A stretch of 64,000 nt of DNA, from the NCBI GenBank assembly GCA_036924285.1, contig JAYKYS010000008.1:21561001-21625000 (forward strand), written 5' to 3'. Positions 53,533 to 64,000 of the stretch are shown piece by piece. The notes under the pieces were generated by a model. It did not search any database and was not told the origin of the DNA. It worked only from the letters and a program-made list of their open reading frames with translations. The position numbers and the translations under genes were made by a program. Numbering within the stretch: the first letter of the stretch is position 1; each line of letters starts with the position of its first letter. The DNA is from Asterella californica (taxonomy: Eukaryota > Streptophyta > Marchantiopsida > Marchantiales > Aytoniaceae).

Positions 53533-53612
53533 CGGAAGTAACCCATGGCTTCTCGGCCAAATATTTGATGTGATCTCTGTCACTCTTCCGAGCACACTCG
53601 GGGTCAGTGTAC
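53533..53612 (+). pseudogene. gag: GagX gag, middle fragment with first CCHC knuckle
   Basis: Only 75 bp of new host sequence lie between the two nested elements. One frame reads CDLCHSSEHTRGQC, a canonical CX2CX4HX4C zinc knuckle, and Ty3-3 is inserted immediately after its last cysteine codon (duplication GTAC at 53609-53612). Confidence 0.75.
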
Positions 53613-54526
53613 TGTAACGACCTATGTTACACATAGGAAGTTTGTCTATTAGTAAGGTATTTAGTTATAACTAAGTGTTGAGAATGTTTATTTGCTGCCA
53701 AAGTATTTTAAGGAGGTATCAAGTTAGTCATGACTAGCTAAAAGTTAGTTATGGTTAAACTTAGCTGTACTTTTGGCAGAATTCAGATATTTCCTAAAGA
53801 GTGAGCACTACTATCTTGTCATCTTGTCTAAAAGGTAGAAAGGAGGTCGAAGTATCCCTTATCTCCTTTTTGACTTGATATGAGTGGTTGGATTAAAGTT
53901 GTGGACTTTGTGGGCATTAAAAACAAGAAGAGATTCCACATGTTTCCTTTTTAGTGGGTCCTAGTGTAGAGTGGGGTGGAAATTCAAGATTCCTTGAGAA
54001 TATTCTAGAATCCTTCTAGAAGTTGTTGACTTTGAAGGAATAAGCCCATGTGAAAAGATAAGAAGCCCATGTGATTAATGCTTTTACCTTAAGTAATATC
54101 TTAGTAAAACCCGGTAAAAGTAGTTACGGCTGAGTTACCGGAGGATACCAAAGTAAAAACCTAGAATGTATAAATAGAGGAGTAGAGAAGAGCTCCTCAT
54201 CCTTGTTTTCACATTGTCGTAATGACAACTTGAATAATATAGAGAGTGTGGAATATTTTTAGCATGTGAGAACTTGAGAGACGTCGTTAGAATGGAGGAT
54301 TTTAGTTGATGTGTTTAAGGAGATTTTTAGTTGATAAGTTTGTGGGTGTATGAATGAGTGAACTTAGCATTTTTCCCTTCAAGATTCATGGTGTGCTTCC
54401 ATCAAAGCCATCAGAGGTGACCCCTGAGTGAGAGACAAGCCCGACATTTGCAAATTCATCGGTGGCGATCGTGGAGGTTGAGAGATGGAGAGGGTAGTTG
54501 ATCGATGAGATCGTGGAGGGTTTACA
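53613..54526 (+). repeat. 5' LTR of Ty3-3
   Basis: Starts TGTAACGACC and ends GGGTTTACA, as in Ty3-1. The TATAAATA box is retained. Confidence 0.93.
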
Positions 54527-54530
54527 TTTT

Positions 54531-54548
54531 TGGTTCCGTTGCCGGGAC
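54531..54548 (+). other. Primer-binding site of Ty3-3, Glu-tRNA type
   Basis: TGGTTCCGTTGCCGGGAC is identical to the Ty3-1 site and lies four bases after the LTR. Confidence 0.72.
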
Positions 54549-54829
54549 CTCACTTGAAGGGATCATTGAAAATATTTAGAGTTCAGTTCTATATTAGACA
54601 AAAAGAGATTATGAGAAAACACATGGAGAGAACGTTGGGAGGAGAGAGAACTAACGCGATGTTAGCAACATTAGAACATGTGTCCCGTAGTGATATATGA
54701 CGCGTTCGAAGTCATTCTTTACATCTTGTTCACTTAGAAAGGGTTTGAGGAGAGGGTGCAACAAGAGTTGTAGAGAAAGGAGGAGAGGAAAGTTATTAGA
54801 GGAGAGAAATTTATGAGTTTAGAAATTCT

Positions 54830-55300
54830 GCTCTCTGGAAAATTTGTACAGTCGCTGTCAACTTTTCTGTGAATTTTATTTTCCTGAGAAACTTACCAGT
54901 AATTTAGAGTGGCTGATAAGCTATATAGGACAAAAGAAATCATAGGAAAAGGTGATCTAGAGAAGGAGCAATGAATTTTCAAAGTTGAGGGGTTTATTCG
55001 CGAGAGTTGAGGAATTCTGTTCTCTGGAAAAAGTTTACAGTCAGTGTCAGATTTTCCGTGAATTTTATTTTCCTGAGAAACTTTCCAGTGTTTTAGAGTG
55101 GCTGATAAGCTATCCAAGACAAAAGAAATCATGAGAAGATGAGGTCTGAAGAGGGAGAAAGAATTTCTCAAAGTGGAGGGGGTTGACAACCATGAGTGAA
55201 GTGAAAATATACAAATTTCAGTTCTCTGAAAATTTGTACAGTCATCACCATCTCTTCTGATTAGGGAAATTTCTGTTGAAACTTCATGATTTAGTAGCTT
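54830..55300 (+). repeat. Leader repeats of Ty3-3
   Basis: Homologous to 17541-18020. The TTTGTACAG block at 54843 and GATAAGCTAT at 54915 keep the 72-nt spacing (70 nt measured from GTACAG), despite substitutions between them. Confidence 0.72.
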
Positions 55301-55397
55301 AGAGGTTGAGTTACTGGAGATCACAAAAATCTTGGAGAGATCTCTTACCAACTAAGAGATATACGTTTCGGCATACAAGGAGGTCTTGAAGATACTT

Positions 55398-55716
55398 CAT
55401 GGGGAATCCAGTTCTAGTGCCGAGGTGGAAGATGAGACGTTTAGGAGTTCGAACAAAGACGGAGAAGCCCAAGTTAAGTATAGATGAGTTACGAACACGC
55501 ATCTATAGCACTTGAGGTGCCCTCTTTACCTTATACCAAGAAGCTTCCGCGACCATTGGCACAGATTTGAAGAAAGCCGAGTTTAAAGCATCATTCACTG
55601 TGGAGGCCACGAATGCTCCTGGTGAAGTAGAGTTGGATCCTTACAAGAGTGAGTTCAAGATGTCTGTTGGGATTAGTACAAACGATGGTGAGGAGGATCA
55701 TATCTTCGATAGTTAA
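55398..55716 (+). pseudogene. Leader ORF A of Ty3-3, broken
   Basis: Matches 18118-18435 but the tryptophan codon in STWGAL is TGA here (about 55515). Other changes are mostly substitutions. Confidence 0.6.
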
Positions 55717-55854
55717 TTTTAGATTAGATTTTATTTCGTGTATAGCATGTATAATACACGATTTCCAATATAAAGCTCGGAAGAGTTAAGAAAGTGATGT
55801 AGAATTATTTTTCTCTATGATATTTTGTCCACTTAATAGTTGAGAAGGTGCAAC

Positions 55855-56331
55855 ATGAGTGGAAATTCAAAAGATTGGAAAGTTAGACTTAGAAACCTTC
55901 CTCAAGGTTTAGATGTCATAGTAAGTGTCGGAGAAAGTTCGAGAGAGATTATCGTCGAGTTTGAAAACCCTAGTACTAAACCTCAAGTAGAATCTCCGAG
56001 GAGAAGAGTAGAAACCGACTTGTGGTGTTATTTATGTAGAGGGTTGGGACACAAAGTAGTGAATTGTCCAACTAGAATCAGAACCGAGAGAGCTAAACGG
56101 AAGCGGGAGTTTACTGATTTAAGTCTTCGAGTGGGTCCATCGTCACCAGCGCAAATTCATCTTCTATGCGAAGATCCTTGTCCAAGTTGTGGAGTGGGTG
56201 ATCTATCAAGAGGACACAAGTGCGTCGATGTGGCCGCCCTACTTACGTCAGTAGTCGAGAAGTTGGACGAGACTCAAAGAGCTGAGACGGAGAAGTTGTC
56301 GACTTCAAAAGAGGACTCGGCTGAGTTGTGA
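55855..56331 (+). CDS. Leader ORF B of Ty3-3, zinc-knuckle protein, still open
   Basis: The 158-codon frame is full length and keeps both Cys/His motifs (CYLCRGLGHKVVNC; CPSCGVGDLSRGHKC). Compared with Ty3-1 I count four replacement changes and a similar number of silent ones. All knuckle cysteines and histidines are unchanged, while the neighbouring Gag-Pol has many stops. That may be chance given its short length. Confidence 0.6.
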   Translation: MSGNSKDWKVRLRNLPQGLDVIVSVGESSREIIVEFENPSTKPQVESPRRRVETDLWCYLCRGLGHKVVNCPTRIRTERAKRKREFTDLSLRVGPSSPAQIHLLCEDPCPSCGVGDLSRGHKCVDVAALLTSVVEKLDETQRAETEKLSTSKEDSAEL

Positions 56332-56544
56332 TGGAGATCGTCATTCGGATGGTGGAGAAGACGGTGATGCGACTCAGGCTCATGATTACCTTGGGAGAAG
56401 AGATGGCACAAGAGGTGTTGTTACAACCATTTTCTTTCATTTTACCTATGGTAGATTATTCGCGAATGGAATTGGTGATGTTCGTACTCTTTTAGCGAGT
56501 AGTTATTGCACAAAAATTAGAAGGGTAGAAAGAATAGTTACAAG

Positions 56545-59500
56545 ATGGGGAAGTTACCAGTGTTTCATGGGAAGGACAATGAAGATGTAGAACCATTTGT
56601 ACGAGACTTCAAAAGGGGTTGCATCGGAAACAACGTGAGAAGGAAGGAAGAATGAGTGTTGTTATTGCCAGAGTTTGGAGAAGATTTTGCTCTTACGTGG
56701 TATGAAGACCGAGTGAAGAGCCAGACACCTGGTGCAGTTGAGGACACATGGGAGACGTTGAGTAATGCACTCATCGAAGAATTTCTTCCAGAAGAGAGTT
56801 ATGAGAAGCTCATGGTGGAGCTTACTCATTTGAAGCAACAGGACGACGAGAAAGTTCGGTAATATGCCGAAAGGGTGAATAAGTTGGAGCAACGGTTTCG
56901 GACGATCCTACGGAAGAGTGGAGACAATGTGGAGTTAACGATGACGGGGATTAGAGTAGTGTTGACCAAGAACTTGGTGGGAGGGTTGAGGCCTTCAATT
57001 CGAACCCAAGTGAGGTACGAGAAGCCAGCAACCAAAGCGGAGGCCATCAAGATTGCGACAAATATGGAAGAGAGTTTGGATGAAGAAGATATCATCCAAC
57101 CTCATCATGCTGCTCTGGTGTCAACTTCGACTCTTGGTGTAGCCACAACGATCGCACCTGCACCATCACAATTGGTGATTGCTTCAACGTCAGCTCCTAC
57201 TCCAACGGTGGTGCCAAGACCGTTTGTCCAACAACGATGTCTATTGCCACCTCTGATTTTCATGCCGAGCTGAAGAGCATCACCGATACTCTTGCAGATC
57301 TCAAGATAAACGTGGTGCAGTTACGAGAATGGAGGAACAAAGGTGGAGGAGGAGGTCAAAGAGGTTACGACAACAATCCCAACCGAGGAAATCAAGGTAA
57401 CTTTGGAGACAACCAAGGTAACTTTGGAGGAATCACTTATTGGACGTGTGGAGGTTCTCATTTCTAGCGAAATTGTCTTAACAACGGAGCAAGAGGTGCC
57501 GAAGCTATCAGAATGAATGTGGGTGGAGGAAATCCATCACAAGGACAAGACAAGGGGGTGGCTACTATCGATGTCGTGCGAGATCCCATCTACGAGAAAG
57601 GAGAGTTCAAACTCTTCTCATGCACCGGTGGAGCTTTTAGCTCAAGAAAGGGAAAGAACTCGATTTTTTGATGAACCGGTTTTCATTGAGGAGTCAGCAA
57701 GTAGAAGTACTCGTTCGAGTAATGTTTCGAGTACACCAAGGGAGCCAAGAAGGAAGCTGGGGATGGCGGATTTCACCATTTCATCTTCCCAAGCGGGATA
57801 TGATGTGGTTGAAGATGTGGGTGCTCAGAAAGCCAGCATCACTGTTGGACAACTTATCGCACTTAATCCCAGCTTACGAAGGGAACTCAGAGGAGGATTG
57901 AGTTCTAAGAGAAGCAAGAAGAAGAAACCCAAGAGCAAGACATCAAAGTCAGTGGGAGTTGGTGTGGTGGATGTGCATGCTTCAGAGGTATGCACTAGGG
58001 CTTCAAAGATTGAAGTCCGGTTGAATGCTCACTACGTCTCTGACGTATTGGTGGACGGAGGGTCGGCTGTAAACGCCATATCGGAGAGGTTGATGAAGAA
58101 GTTGGGGATGGAACCAACTCGTTCGGCTAGCATTGTCGTGGGGATGGCTAACAAGCAATGGGTAAGACCTCTTGGTGTGTTAGAGAAGGTGGTCGTGTTT
58201 GTGATGGGAGTTCAAACATTGATGTCCTTTCAAGTGTTAAAGGACTCTAGCTATGATTTGCTCCTAGGTAGGCCTTGGTTGAGAGCTGTGCGCACCACTG
58301 ATAGGTGACACAAGGGATACTTACGGATTGGGCCTAAAGATCATAGAGTGATAGTACCTCTCTCGGGTGTTGGAGTGTGACTTCTGACTCTGATAGACCC
58401 ACTAGTGACTACTGGGAATCTGATATGGAGGATGATCAGAGTGTCTCAGAAGTAGATACTAGAGATTCTTACGATCAAGAATCCTCGTCTGAGGACGAAA
58501 GATTTGGTCGAGATGAATCATTACATCAGCTTAGTGCTATTGACTTGTTGCCTCGACCAGCAGTGGAGAAAGATCTTGACAAAGAAGAGTTGAGTGAGGC
58601 AGAGATTGTGAGAAGACTCTCTACCCTGAAGTTTGGTATCAATGTCACTCAAGAGGAGAAAAGTAGATTCCTAGATATATTTCGAAAATATATCCATGTG
58701 TTTGCTTTCAGCTACAAGGATTTGAAGGAGGTGACTCTCGAGATTCATCGAATCAAATTGGAGGAGAACGCAAGATCAGTTCGACAAAAGCAGAGAAGGG
58801 TCAATCCTACAACAGCAATGATGGTCAAGGAGGAGATAGACAAGTTGAGGGAGGCGAGTTTCATCTACGAGGTGGAGAACTCAGAATGAGTTTCACTCAT
58901 TGTGATTGTCAAGAAGAAGAATGGTAAGCTGCGAGTGTGCATAGACTATAAGAAGCTGAATGCAGTTACCAAGAAGGATTATTATCCTCTACCATTTATA
59001 GATGAGATTTTGGAGGAAGTTGCTGGTCATGAGTGGTACAGCTTTGGTGATGGTTATAGTGGATACAACCAGATCAAGATAGCACAGGAGTACCAGCAGT
59101 TGACTACTTTCACTACTCCTTGGAGAACATTTGCATTTCGAGTGATGCATTCGGACTGTGTAATGCTCCGGCCACGTTTCAGAGGTTCATGAACAAAGTG
59201 TTCGAACCATTCATAGGAAAGTTTGTTCGTGATTTCATTGATGATTTCTGTGTGTACGGAAGAAAGGAGGACCACTTTGATCATGTGATCAAAGTTCTGC
59301 AGTGGTTGGAGCAAGCTAACGCTTCTCTGAATCCAGAAAAGTGCATCTTTGGCTGCGAAGAAAGTCTGCTGTTAGGACACATCATTTCCAAGAAAGGGAT
59401 TGCGGTAGATCCTGAGAAGGTGAAGAAGATTGTGGATCTTCCATTTCCAATCAACTTGACAAAGTTGATACAGTTTCTTGGCATGGTTGGATATTATCGT

Positions 59501-61420
59501 AGGTTTGTCTTTCCTTCTCAAACAAAGCAATAGCTTTGACTATGTACATGAAGAAAGGAGTTGAGTTTGACTTGATAGTGCATGATCAGAAGGCAAAGGA
59601 AGCATTTGAGGAGCTGAAAAAGACATTGGTGACAGCTTCTATACTTGCTAAACCTGAGTGGAGTAAAGCATTTATTCTGTATACGGATACCTCCAATGTA
59701 GCTATCGGGTGTACATTAAGTCTGTTAGATGAAGATGGGCATGATCATCCTATAGCTTATGCTAGTAGGCAGATGGTGCAAGCGGAGAAGAATTACTCCG
59801 TGACTGAACGAGAAGGATTAGCGATGATCTTTGGATTGAAGAAATTCCAACATTACTTGCTAGGAGGGAAATTTTTCATAGTCACATATCACAAGGCTTT
59901 AAAGTATATCTTTAATAAGCCTAATGCCGAAGGTCGTATTGTCCGTTGGAAGATCCTTCTAACAGAATACGATTACGTGATCGAAGATAGACCAGGGAAA
60001 AAGCATGCGAATGCTGATCTTTTGTCGAGGGTTTATGATGATGAGGGAGAAGAACCGTTTGATGATTCATTTCCAGACGAACATCTGATGACTATCACAA
60101 GCATTGAGGAGATACCGGACGAGTACAAGAAAATCTGGAGTTTTCTTGCAGATGGCTCTTTTCCAGAAGGTATGCATACTCGAGAACGTAACGCGTTGAT
60201 CAAGAGATGCAAACCTTACACCATGGTGGAGGGAATTCTGTTTCATCAAGGAGCATATGACCAAAGAGAGCAGTTGGTCAGAAGGAGACATTCAAGCTAA
60301 TGCACGAGTTTCACGACGGAACTGTTTGCGAAGGTCACTTTGCTGGTAAGATAACAGCCTTCAAGATTTTGGATGCGGGTTACCACTGGAGAGGGATTTT
60401 CAAAGAGTGTTTAGACTATTGCAAAACTTGCGACGTATGTCAAGCATTTGCTCTGAAGTCTACTAGAACACCTCCGTTAAGATCAATTCTCGTGTTAGGA
60501 CCATTTGAGAAGTGAGGTATTGACTTTGTAGGTCCTCTTAATAAGACACCTCGAGGCAATAGATACATTGTAGTCGCCACTGACTATTGTACCAAGTGGG
60601 TAGAGGCTAGACCTTTGAGAGAGATCAATGAAACAGAAGTCGGTAGATTCCTATGAGAGAGGATCATCACAAGATTTGGATGTCCGTTAGAGTTGGTCTC
60701 GGATAGAGGAGGAGAGTTTGTAGGGAGCATGACTACTGCTATGCTACAACACTTTTCTATCAAGCCACGAGTAACGACCTCATACAAACCAAATGCTAAT
60801 GGTCTTGCGGAGAAGACCAATCTCACACTTTGTATGATGCTCGTCAAGGTGCTGGTGTTGAGACTGCGAAACATACTTGGGATAAGAGGCTACATGTCAT
60901 CTTATGGGAGTACCGAACGACAACAAAGACTTCTACTGGGTACTCTCCATTTCGACTGGTTTATGGAGTGGAGTCCAAGTTGCTGATCCAATTCGAATTG
61001 GATACTTTTCAAACTATTCAACGAAAGTTGAAGAGGTCGAGGGGAGAAGACGTGGTCATATCAAGAAGAGAGCAACTCATGGAGTTGGAAGAGACTCGAG
61101 CGGTAGCAATGATCCGGATGGAACGAGCTCAGCCATATCAAAAGAAGAGTTACGACAAACGGTTGGGCAAGAGGGAGGTAAAATCTTTTCAAGTCGGAGA
61201 TTGAGTAATGTTGTATGATGCTATCATATTCAAGAGGGCTAGGAAGAAGTTTCTTCCTAGATATTTTGGTCCTTTTGTTGTAGATAAGGTGTGGAGCAAC
61301 TTCACATATGACCTTCAGGAGTTGGGAGGAAGGAGATTCGATCGGGTCAACCATGACAAGTTGAAGCTGTTTCATCGACGAAAGTTCTCTCTTCACTCCG
61401 AGGACGGAGCGAAAATTTAG
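56545..61420 (+). pseudogene. gag-pol: Ty3-3 Gag-Pol, multiply broken
   Basis: Collinear with the Ty3-1 polyprotein from the ATG at 56545 to the stop at 61418-61420. Relative to Ty3-1, stops arise from TGG to TGA at 56653, 58306, 58887, 60513, 60654 and 61202, from CAA to TAA at 56860 and from CAG to TAG at 57465. The first cysteine of the Gag knuckle is tyrosine. Small deletions shift the frame near 57237, 57604, 58374, 59148 and 59510. The RT FIDD and integrase HHCC, D and E motifs can still be read in pieces. It cannot encode Pol. Confidence 0.93.
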
Positions 61421-61433
61421 TCCGGGGGTAAAA

Positions 61434-62345
61434 TGTAACGACCTATGTTACACATAGGAAGTTTGTCTATTAGTAAGGTATTTAGTTATAACTAAGTGTT
61501 GAGAATGTTTATTTGCTGCCAAAGTACTTTAAGGAGGTATCAAGTAGTCATGACTAGCTAAAAGTTAGTTATGGTTAAACTTAACTGTACTTTTGACAGA
61601 ATTCAGATATTTCTTAAAGAGTGAGCACTACTATCTTGTCATCTTGTCTAAAAGGTAGAAAGGAGGTGGAAAGTATCCCTTATCTCCTTTTTGACTTGAT
61701 ATGAGTGGTTGGATTAAAGTTGTGGACTTTGTGGGCATTAAAAACAAGAAGAGATTCCACATGTTTCCTTTTTAGTGGGTCCTAGTGTAGAGTGGGGTGG
61801 AAATTCGAGATTCCTTGAGAATATTCTAGAATCCTTCTAGAAGTTGTTGACTTTGAAGGAATAAGCCCATGTGAAAAGGTAAGAAGCCCATGTGATTAAT
61901 GCTTTTACCTTAAGTAATATCTTAGTAAAACCCGGTAAAAGTAGTTACGGCTGAGTTACCGGAGGATACCAAAGTAAAAACCTAGAATATATAAATAGAG
62001 GAGTAGAGAAGAGCTCATCATCCTTTTTTTCACATTGTCGTAATGACAACTTGAATAATATAGAGAGTGTAGAATATTTTTAGCATGTGAGAACTTGAGA
62101 GACGTCGTTAGAATGGAGGATTTTAGTTGATGTGTTTAAGGAGATTTTTAGTTGATAAGTTTGTGGGTGTATGAATGAGTGAACTTAGCATTTTTCCCTT
62201 AAGATTCATGGTGTGCTGCCATCAAAGCCATCAGAGGTGACCCCTGAGTGAGAGACAGGCCCGACATTTGCAGATTCATCGGTGACGATCGTGGAGGTTG
62301 AGAGATCGGGGGTTAGTTGATCGATGAGATCGTGAAGGGTTTATA
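61434..62345 (+). repeat. 3' LTR of Ty3-3
   Basis: Preceded by the same TCCGGGGGTAAAA tract as Ty3-1. The terminal CA is mutated (GGGTTTATA), followed by GTAC, the right duplication at 62346-62349. Confidence 0.92.
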
Positions 62346-62850
62346 GTACACAAGATCAGCAGTTAATTGGACAGACTGGGAAGAAGACGATGTAAGGGTA
62401 CCTACACGATCTAAGTGGAGAATCCTGCTACAGGATTGAGACGGTACAACCTCTTTTCTTGCTCAGTTTAACCGTTATACTCCTAAAGATGGTTTTGTAT
62501 AGATCACGACGTCCTGGCAATCTTCATCATCACAACGACCTCTAAACCCTCTTCCTAGAGCATGTAACAATTGTGGAGAGACAAGACACTGGTGGTCCAC
62601 ATGTCCTCATCCAAGAAGACAGATTGGACAAGTGCCCTTGTGTGGAAATTGTAAAGAAGTAGGACATTTCATAGAAAACTGTCCTCTGACTCATCGACCA
62701 CGGCAGATGGTCAGATTTGCAAATATCACACCTCATGCAAAAGTAGCATTAACTTCTAAGCTCGACTTAGTAGTGGTACTTCGTATCTCTGTAGAAGAAG
62801 AAGATCCTAGAGATTGCACGGATTGTCTCCACATAGAAGAAGACGAATAA
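62346..62850 (+). pseudogene. gag: GagX gag, C-terminal part with two CCHC knuckles
   Basis: After the GTAC duplication the host frame resumes with several stops, then two knuckles: CNNCGETRHWWSTC (about 62560-62601) and CGNCKEVGHFIENC (about 62642-62683), both CX2CX4HX4C. With CDLCHSSEHTRGQC before the insertion, GagX had three in a row, more than Ty3-1 (one) or Ty3-2 (one). The frame ends at 62850 in an acidic tail (ISVEEEDPRDCTDCLHIEED). Confidence 0.75.
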
Positions 62851-63005
62851 GACCCTAAGAAGCACATAAGAAAGGAACTCAACTACAGAAGACGTCTACA
62901 GCATAGAAGACGAAGCCACATGAGGAAGCATCACCTTTTATCCTGACGGATGGCACTATTTGGAGCCTTTGCTCAGATTCAGATAGCTGACCTCCAGAAT
63001 AGATC

Positions 63006-63320
63006 ATGGATGATGCAGTGCTCAAGGTGAGTACAAGAAGCAAAGAGAAGTCAGAATCCCATTGTAAAGGAAGCAAGAAGAAGCAGCATAAGAAGAGATC
63101 ACCCTCTCCAGAGCGACCTTCCTCTCCTACTTATGACCGAGAAGATCCGAAGTACTTTGCTCCAGAGACGATCATGCAAGAAGAACTGGAGAAGCGACGG
63201 AAGATAACCTCCTCCAATCACGGCAGCCCTTGTCCCACAGGAACAGCTTCCAGTCGAGAGAAGATCCAATTTAGGTCTAGGGAGTCTTCCGGATACTCCA
63301 TAAGTCCTGACATGGGTTGA
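63006..63320 (+). CDS. GagX downstream charged ORF
   Basis: A 104-codon frame with an ATG start reads MDDAVLKVSTRSKEKSESHC, then KKKQHKKRSPSPERPSSPTY and MQEELEKRRKITSSNHG. It is highly basic and serine/proline-rich. It follows the GagX gag by 155 bp and could be the start of a second ORF or a continuation after a frameshift. No protease or RT is seen before the family R repeat starts at 63396, so the rest of GagX is lost or lies elsewhere. Confidence 0.4.
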   Translation: MDDAVLKVSTRSKEKSESHCKGSKKKQHKKRSPSPERPSSPTYDREDPKYFAPETIMQEELEKRRKITSSNHGSPCPTGTASSREKIQFRSRESSGYSISPDMG

Positions 63321-63395
63321 TGTTCCGACTACAACCGGAGGAAGCGTAGTGAAGAGGACTACTTCTGCGTTAAGAAGAGATCTTCCAACCCGATG

Positions 63396-64000
63396 GCGTG
63401 AAGGATGTCCAGGAAAACGCGAGGTTCCTGGCTGTGGAGATGTTGTGTGCTGAAACAGAGACAAGACAGAGAAAAAACAACCACGAAAGCGAATGCTGCG
63501 ATATATACCACTCCCAAATGTATGTACACTGCCGGTTCTTTCTCCTAAGAGCACAGAATTGAGAACCAGACCAGAGCAGTCTGTAACCTGCTTCAAAAGC
63601 CTTTAAAACAAACCCCTAAATCACAACCCTGATCCAAAACCACCGAAGCGTAGCTCAAAGCAAGAGAAACTTCTCTTTGCTAACAAACAGAGCCACCGCA
63701 GTATCACGCGATCCAAACTCAAGTCCAAATCACATCCATGTATAAGCTCTTAGCTAAAGCTAGCTAGCACAAGCTGTATACAACCAACCAGAATTCTAAC
63801 GAACTCAAAAGAGCCAAACCCGTAGCAAAGAAACCGAAAAAGGCCTATCTGTGGACTTCCTCTTTTCGCTGAACGGACTTCAGATGTCAATAGGGTCTCC
63901 TCCGCTGACTCCGTTAACCCAAGAAACCTTCAGATCCGACTCCCAACAGCTGAGATATCACCGATTTTTGGTCGCAGGTGACCGAATCTCCAAAAACTCC
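63396..64000 (-). repeat. Family R copy, cut by window end
   Basis: From GCGTGAAGGATGTCCAGG to the window edge this matches 9986-10580 closely. The first 20 or so bases of the repeat, including the TATCGTG end, are missing, so the left border is truncated. It is uninterrupted at the position where the copy at 9426 carries the nested LTR, which gives the empty-site comparison. Confidence 0.75.

Larger units (their letters stand above)
53613..62345 (+). mobile_element. Ty3/gypsy element Ty3-3, decayed sister of Ty3-1
   Basis: An 8,733-bp element with the same architecture as Ty3-1: LTRs at 53613-54526 (914 bp) and 61434-62345 (912 bp), the same Glu-tRNA primer site (54531-54548), leader repeats, leader ORFs A and B, then Gag-Pol. 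GTAC flanks both ends (53609-53612, 62346-62349). By eye the LTRs differ at about 25 positions plus small indels (nearly 3%), so it is several times older than Ty3-1. Gag-Pol carries at least eight stops and several indels. It is inserted in GagX gag, 75 bp from Ty3-2. Confidence 0.94.

Overview
This is a repeat-dominated eukaryotic nuclear window, most probably from a streptophyte plant (moss, other early-diverging land plant or charophyte alga). The inference rests on Ty3/gypsy elements of two lineages, one with a C-terminal chromodomain, primer-binding sites matching plant-type initiator-Met and Glu tRNAs, a two-ORF PIF/Harbinger transposon, and GT-AG splice signals around short exons. I saw no prokaryotic operons, rRNA, tRNA or CRISPR arrays. 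The species cannot be fixed from the sequence.

Layout. 1-975: no gene. 979-5005: PIF/Harbinger DNA transposon with 33-bp inverted repeats, both ORFs on the minus strand, decayed. 5009-9425: no gene; hairpin cluster at 8715-8890. 9426-13798: a long LTR-like repeat (family R) carrying a second copy of itself (9965-11985) with a 4-bp target duplication; both contain about 156-bp tandem arrays. 13871-16310: degraded purine-rich sequence coding a broken coiled-coil protein, continuing at 25084. 16315-25079: Ty3-1, a structurally complete element with an uninterrupted 1,628-aa Gag-Pol and nearly identical 916-bp LTRs. 25625-25945: two tandem copies of the start of an LTR of family L. 26000-30600: no gene; one possible LTR/primer site near 27.67 kb. 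30649-36122: a minus-strand, intron-containing coiled-coil gene that looks pseudogenised. 37.2-37.97 and 40.0-40.88 kb: family L LTRs, the second attached to a ruined minus-strand integrase (41.0-42.1 kb). 38.87-39.76 kb: an inverted family R copy. 42.1-45.5 kb: no gene, then a GC-rich leader or LTR ending at an initiator-Met primer site.

46.2-63.3 kb is a three-layer nest. The gag gene of an old retroelement (GagX) is split by two insertions 75 bp apart: chromovirus Ty3-2 (47080-53532, 5-bp duplication CGGAA) and Ty3-3 (53613-62345, 4-bp duplication GTAC), a decayed sister of Ty3-1. Rejoined, the fragments give a gag with three CCHC knuckles. A further family R copy runs off the right edge.

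The retroelement genes together cover a standard cycle: Gag forms particles, protease cleaves the polyprotein, RT/RNase H copies RNA from a tRNA primer, and integrase inserts the DNA. Only Ty3-1 looks capable of the full set; Ty3-2 has three pol stops and Ty3-3 at least eight stops plus frameshifts. The most unusual points are a leader motif pair with identical 70-nt spacing in two different Ty3 families, an extra zinc-knuckle ORF ahead of Gag-Pol in Ty3-1/Ty3-3, a decay pattern dominated by G:C to A:T nonsense changes, and an LTR nested in its own family. Coordinates read by counting may be off by one or two bases in places.
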